Positions 9,157 to 10,161 of a DNA stretch of 10,161 nt are shown piece by piece. The notes beneath the pieces were generated by a model. The model was not told where the DNA came from, ran no database searches, and saw only the letters and a program-made list of their open reading frames with translations. The translations under genes were made by a program, and so were the position numbers. Origin of the DNA: Cudoniella acicularis (lineage: Eukaryota; Ascomycota; Leotiomycetes; Helotiales; Helotiaceae). Where the stretch lies: NCBI GenBank assembly GCA_013054445.1, contig JAAMPI010001825.1, positions 1 to 10,161 on the forward strand. Direction: 5' to 3'. Position 1 is the stretch's first letter. The number at the start of each line of letters is the position of its first letter.

Positions 9157-9306
9157 GTGGGGGAAATTCTTGACCGCTAAATGATCATCCAAGGCTCTCG
9201 AATGCCAGGTACCGTGCTTCTGGTGAAACCCAGGTACCATTCATTGGAGGTGCCACAATGTAAGCCTGCGCAGCCTGCAGAGGCTTTTTTGGGAAGCTGC
9301 GTGGGG
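9157..9306 (+). promoter_or_regulatory. two candidate CreA/Cre1 sites upstream of GH94
   Basis: GTGGGG occurs at 9157-9162 and 9301-9306, matching the SYGGRG consensus of the fungal glucose repressor. Carbon repression of a cellulose-derived sugar enzyme would make sense. The hexamer is common by chance, so this is weak. Confidence 0.25.
9205..9238. repeat. direct repeat CCAGGTACC
   Basis: The 9-mer CCAGGTACC occurs at 9205-9213 and again at 9230-9238, 25 bases apart start to start. Each copy contains the palindrome GGTACC. The spacing and position in the GH94 upstream region would suit a pair of protein-binding sites, but no known factor is assigned. Confidence 0.35.
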
Positions 9307-9612
9307 TGACCAATGTTCCTTTTAGCCGGGACGTATCGCCGCTCCATTGGGACAACTGCATCGGTTGATCTTCGAATCAAGGAATGTCGTCAGCTTCTGT
9401 TGAGGGTGGCGCTGCAAGAGTCCAATCGGGGAATTATTATATTGTTTGTGGCCAACATTGTGTGGAGATTTGTCATGGGCAGGTTGAAACGGGTCAAGAG
9501 GACAGATGCTGGAGTTGACGGGTCTCGAATTGCAATACAAGAAATCCGAAGCAGGGGCAATCTATGCGAATTAGTGGAAGACATAGCGTAGCTATATAAT
9601 AGAATTAAAAAT

Positions 9613-10032
9613 TCAAAAAGGGGTCTGAAATGGCAGTGAAATCTCGTTAGGGCTTGCAAAAGAGCGGAGAGAGCGCAGTGGGAGCTCTGAGACAGGGCTG
9701 TGTTTCCGAGTGCCGAGGAGAATTTTTCGGGCATTGGACGTAAAAGCCCTCAGAACGTAACCAATGATCAATTGAACAAGGACGAGGAGAAACATATCTC
9801 CGACTTTCAGCTACGCGTGATGTGCAAAATCATAGAAGGTTCGAAGAATTGGATGACGATGGAACTTATCGCCTTGCAAGCCCAAGCCATGGCTGAAGAG
9901 CCACCAAAACCCCCACTGAAGATAAGCGATCACGTTGACGATAGCGTTCCAAGCTGGAGGGAACCCCTGAGAGCCCACCGTAGATGTGGAGGGAGCTAAA
10001 TCAACCACGGGACGAGCTTGTTCCCAAGCCAT
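9613..10032 (-). CDS. small two-helix membrane protein with an in-frame TAG, unrecognised
   Basis: ATG 10032 sits in a good context (AAGATGG) and opens a frame of 73 codons to TAG at 9813-9811. The same frame then continues open for 65 more codons to TGA at 9613. The first part has a polar N-terminus and a strong aromatic helix (IVNVIAYLQWGFWWLF). The second part has another helix (MFLLVLVQLIIGYVL) followed by a basic, Ser-rich tail. The whole would be about 139 residues. I do not recognise the family. The TAG could be the 3' end of an intron (CGCGTAG then CTGAAAGTC, with a phase-0 donor such as GTGATC near 9932), though that would remove the first helix. It could also be a nonsense mutation or a true stop with chance continuation. 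No sorting motif is seen at either end. Confidence 0.4.
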
Positions 10033-10161
10033 CTTCTATGCAAAGGCTTGATACCCACTTGTTTTCCCCATCTTTCACTTCATCCTAAATATCTTAAAAC
10101 ACGTTTCCATCCACTTTACCGTTTTACGTCAAATAAGCTGACCACGTGATCCCCCCCCCCC
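10033..10161. other. upstream flank of the small membrane ORF, ending in a C11 run
   Basis: Only 129 bases remain beyond the start codon. They contain pyrimidine-rich sequence, a CACGTG palindrome at 10143-10148, and eleven C's at 10151-10161. The homopolymer at the very edge suggests a contig end or gap border, so the promoter is probably incomplete. Confidence 0.4.

Larger units (their letters stand above)
9052..9612. other. intergenic region upstream of GH94, no gene seen
   Basis: This holds the GH94 promoter and the 3' flank of the small membrane ORF. A plus-strand ORF at 9313-9591 has no recognisable motif and is not called. The repeated CCAGGTACC at 9205-9213 and 9230-9238 and two GTGGGG hexamers are listed separately. 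Confidence 0.45.

Noticed and set aside
9313..9591. Plus-strand ORF of 92 residues in the GH94 upstream region
   Set aside because: No recognisable motif, no supporting splice or start context, and it covers the likely promoter.

Overview
The window looks like nuclear DNA of a filamentous ascomycete (Pezizomycotina). Two genes are cut by 48-117 bp GT..AG introns with fungal CTAAC/CTAAT branch points, one product belongs to the PTH11-like family that is expanded in these fungi, and another is a GH94 enzyme of the cellobionic acid phosphorylase type described from Neurospora. A species cannot be named from the sequence.

Layout. 406-3196 (minus; the 5' end is uncertain and may reach about 3502): an ABCG half-transporter with a cysteine-rich extracytoplasmic N-terminus. 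3197-4263: divergent intergenic region carrying a 106 bp Tc1/mariner- or Stowaway-like MITE at 3687-3792, flanked by TA duplications and containing the only ambiguous base (N at 3732). 4264-5772 (plus): a five-exon PTH11-like seven-helix membrane protein. 5773-6627: convergent, AT-rich 3' flank without a gene. 6628-8982 (minus; alternative start 9048): an intronless GH94 phosphorylase, probably cellobionic acid phosphorylase. 9052-9612: its promoter region. 9613-10032 (minus): a small two-helix membrane ORF interrupted by an in-frame TAG. The window ends in eleven C's.

The genes do not form an obvious pathway. GH94 would convert imported cellobionate, made by extracellular LPMO and cellobiose dehydrogenase action, into glucose-1-phosphate and gluconate in the cytosol. 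The ABCG and PTH11-like proteins are ordinary membrane functions with no visible link to it.

The most striking pattern is damage. The ABCG gene needs one missing base near 1293-1340 and perhaps one extra base at 3231-3235. The PTH11-like gene needs one surplus A at 4960-4964. The small gene has an in-frame stop. The 2.4 kb GH94 ORF between them is intact. Either this is real decay around a MITE, or the assembly carries homopolymer errors. I found no convincing undescribed system.
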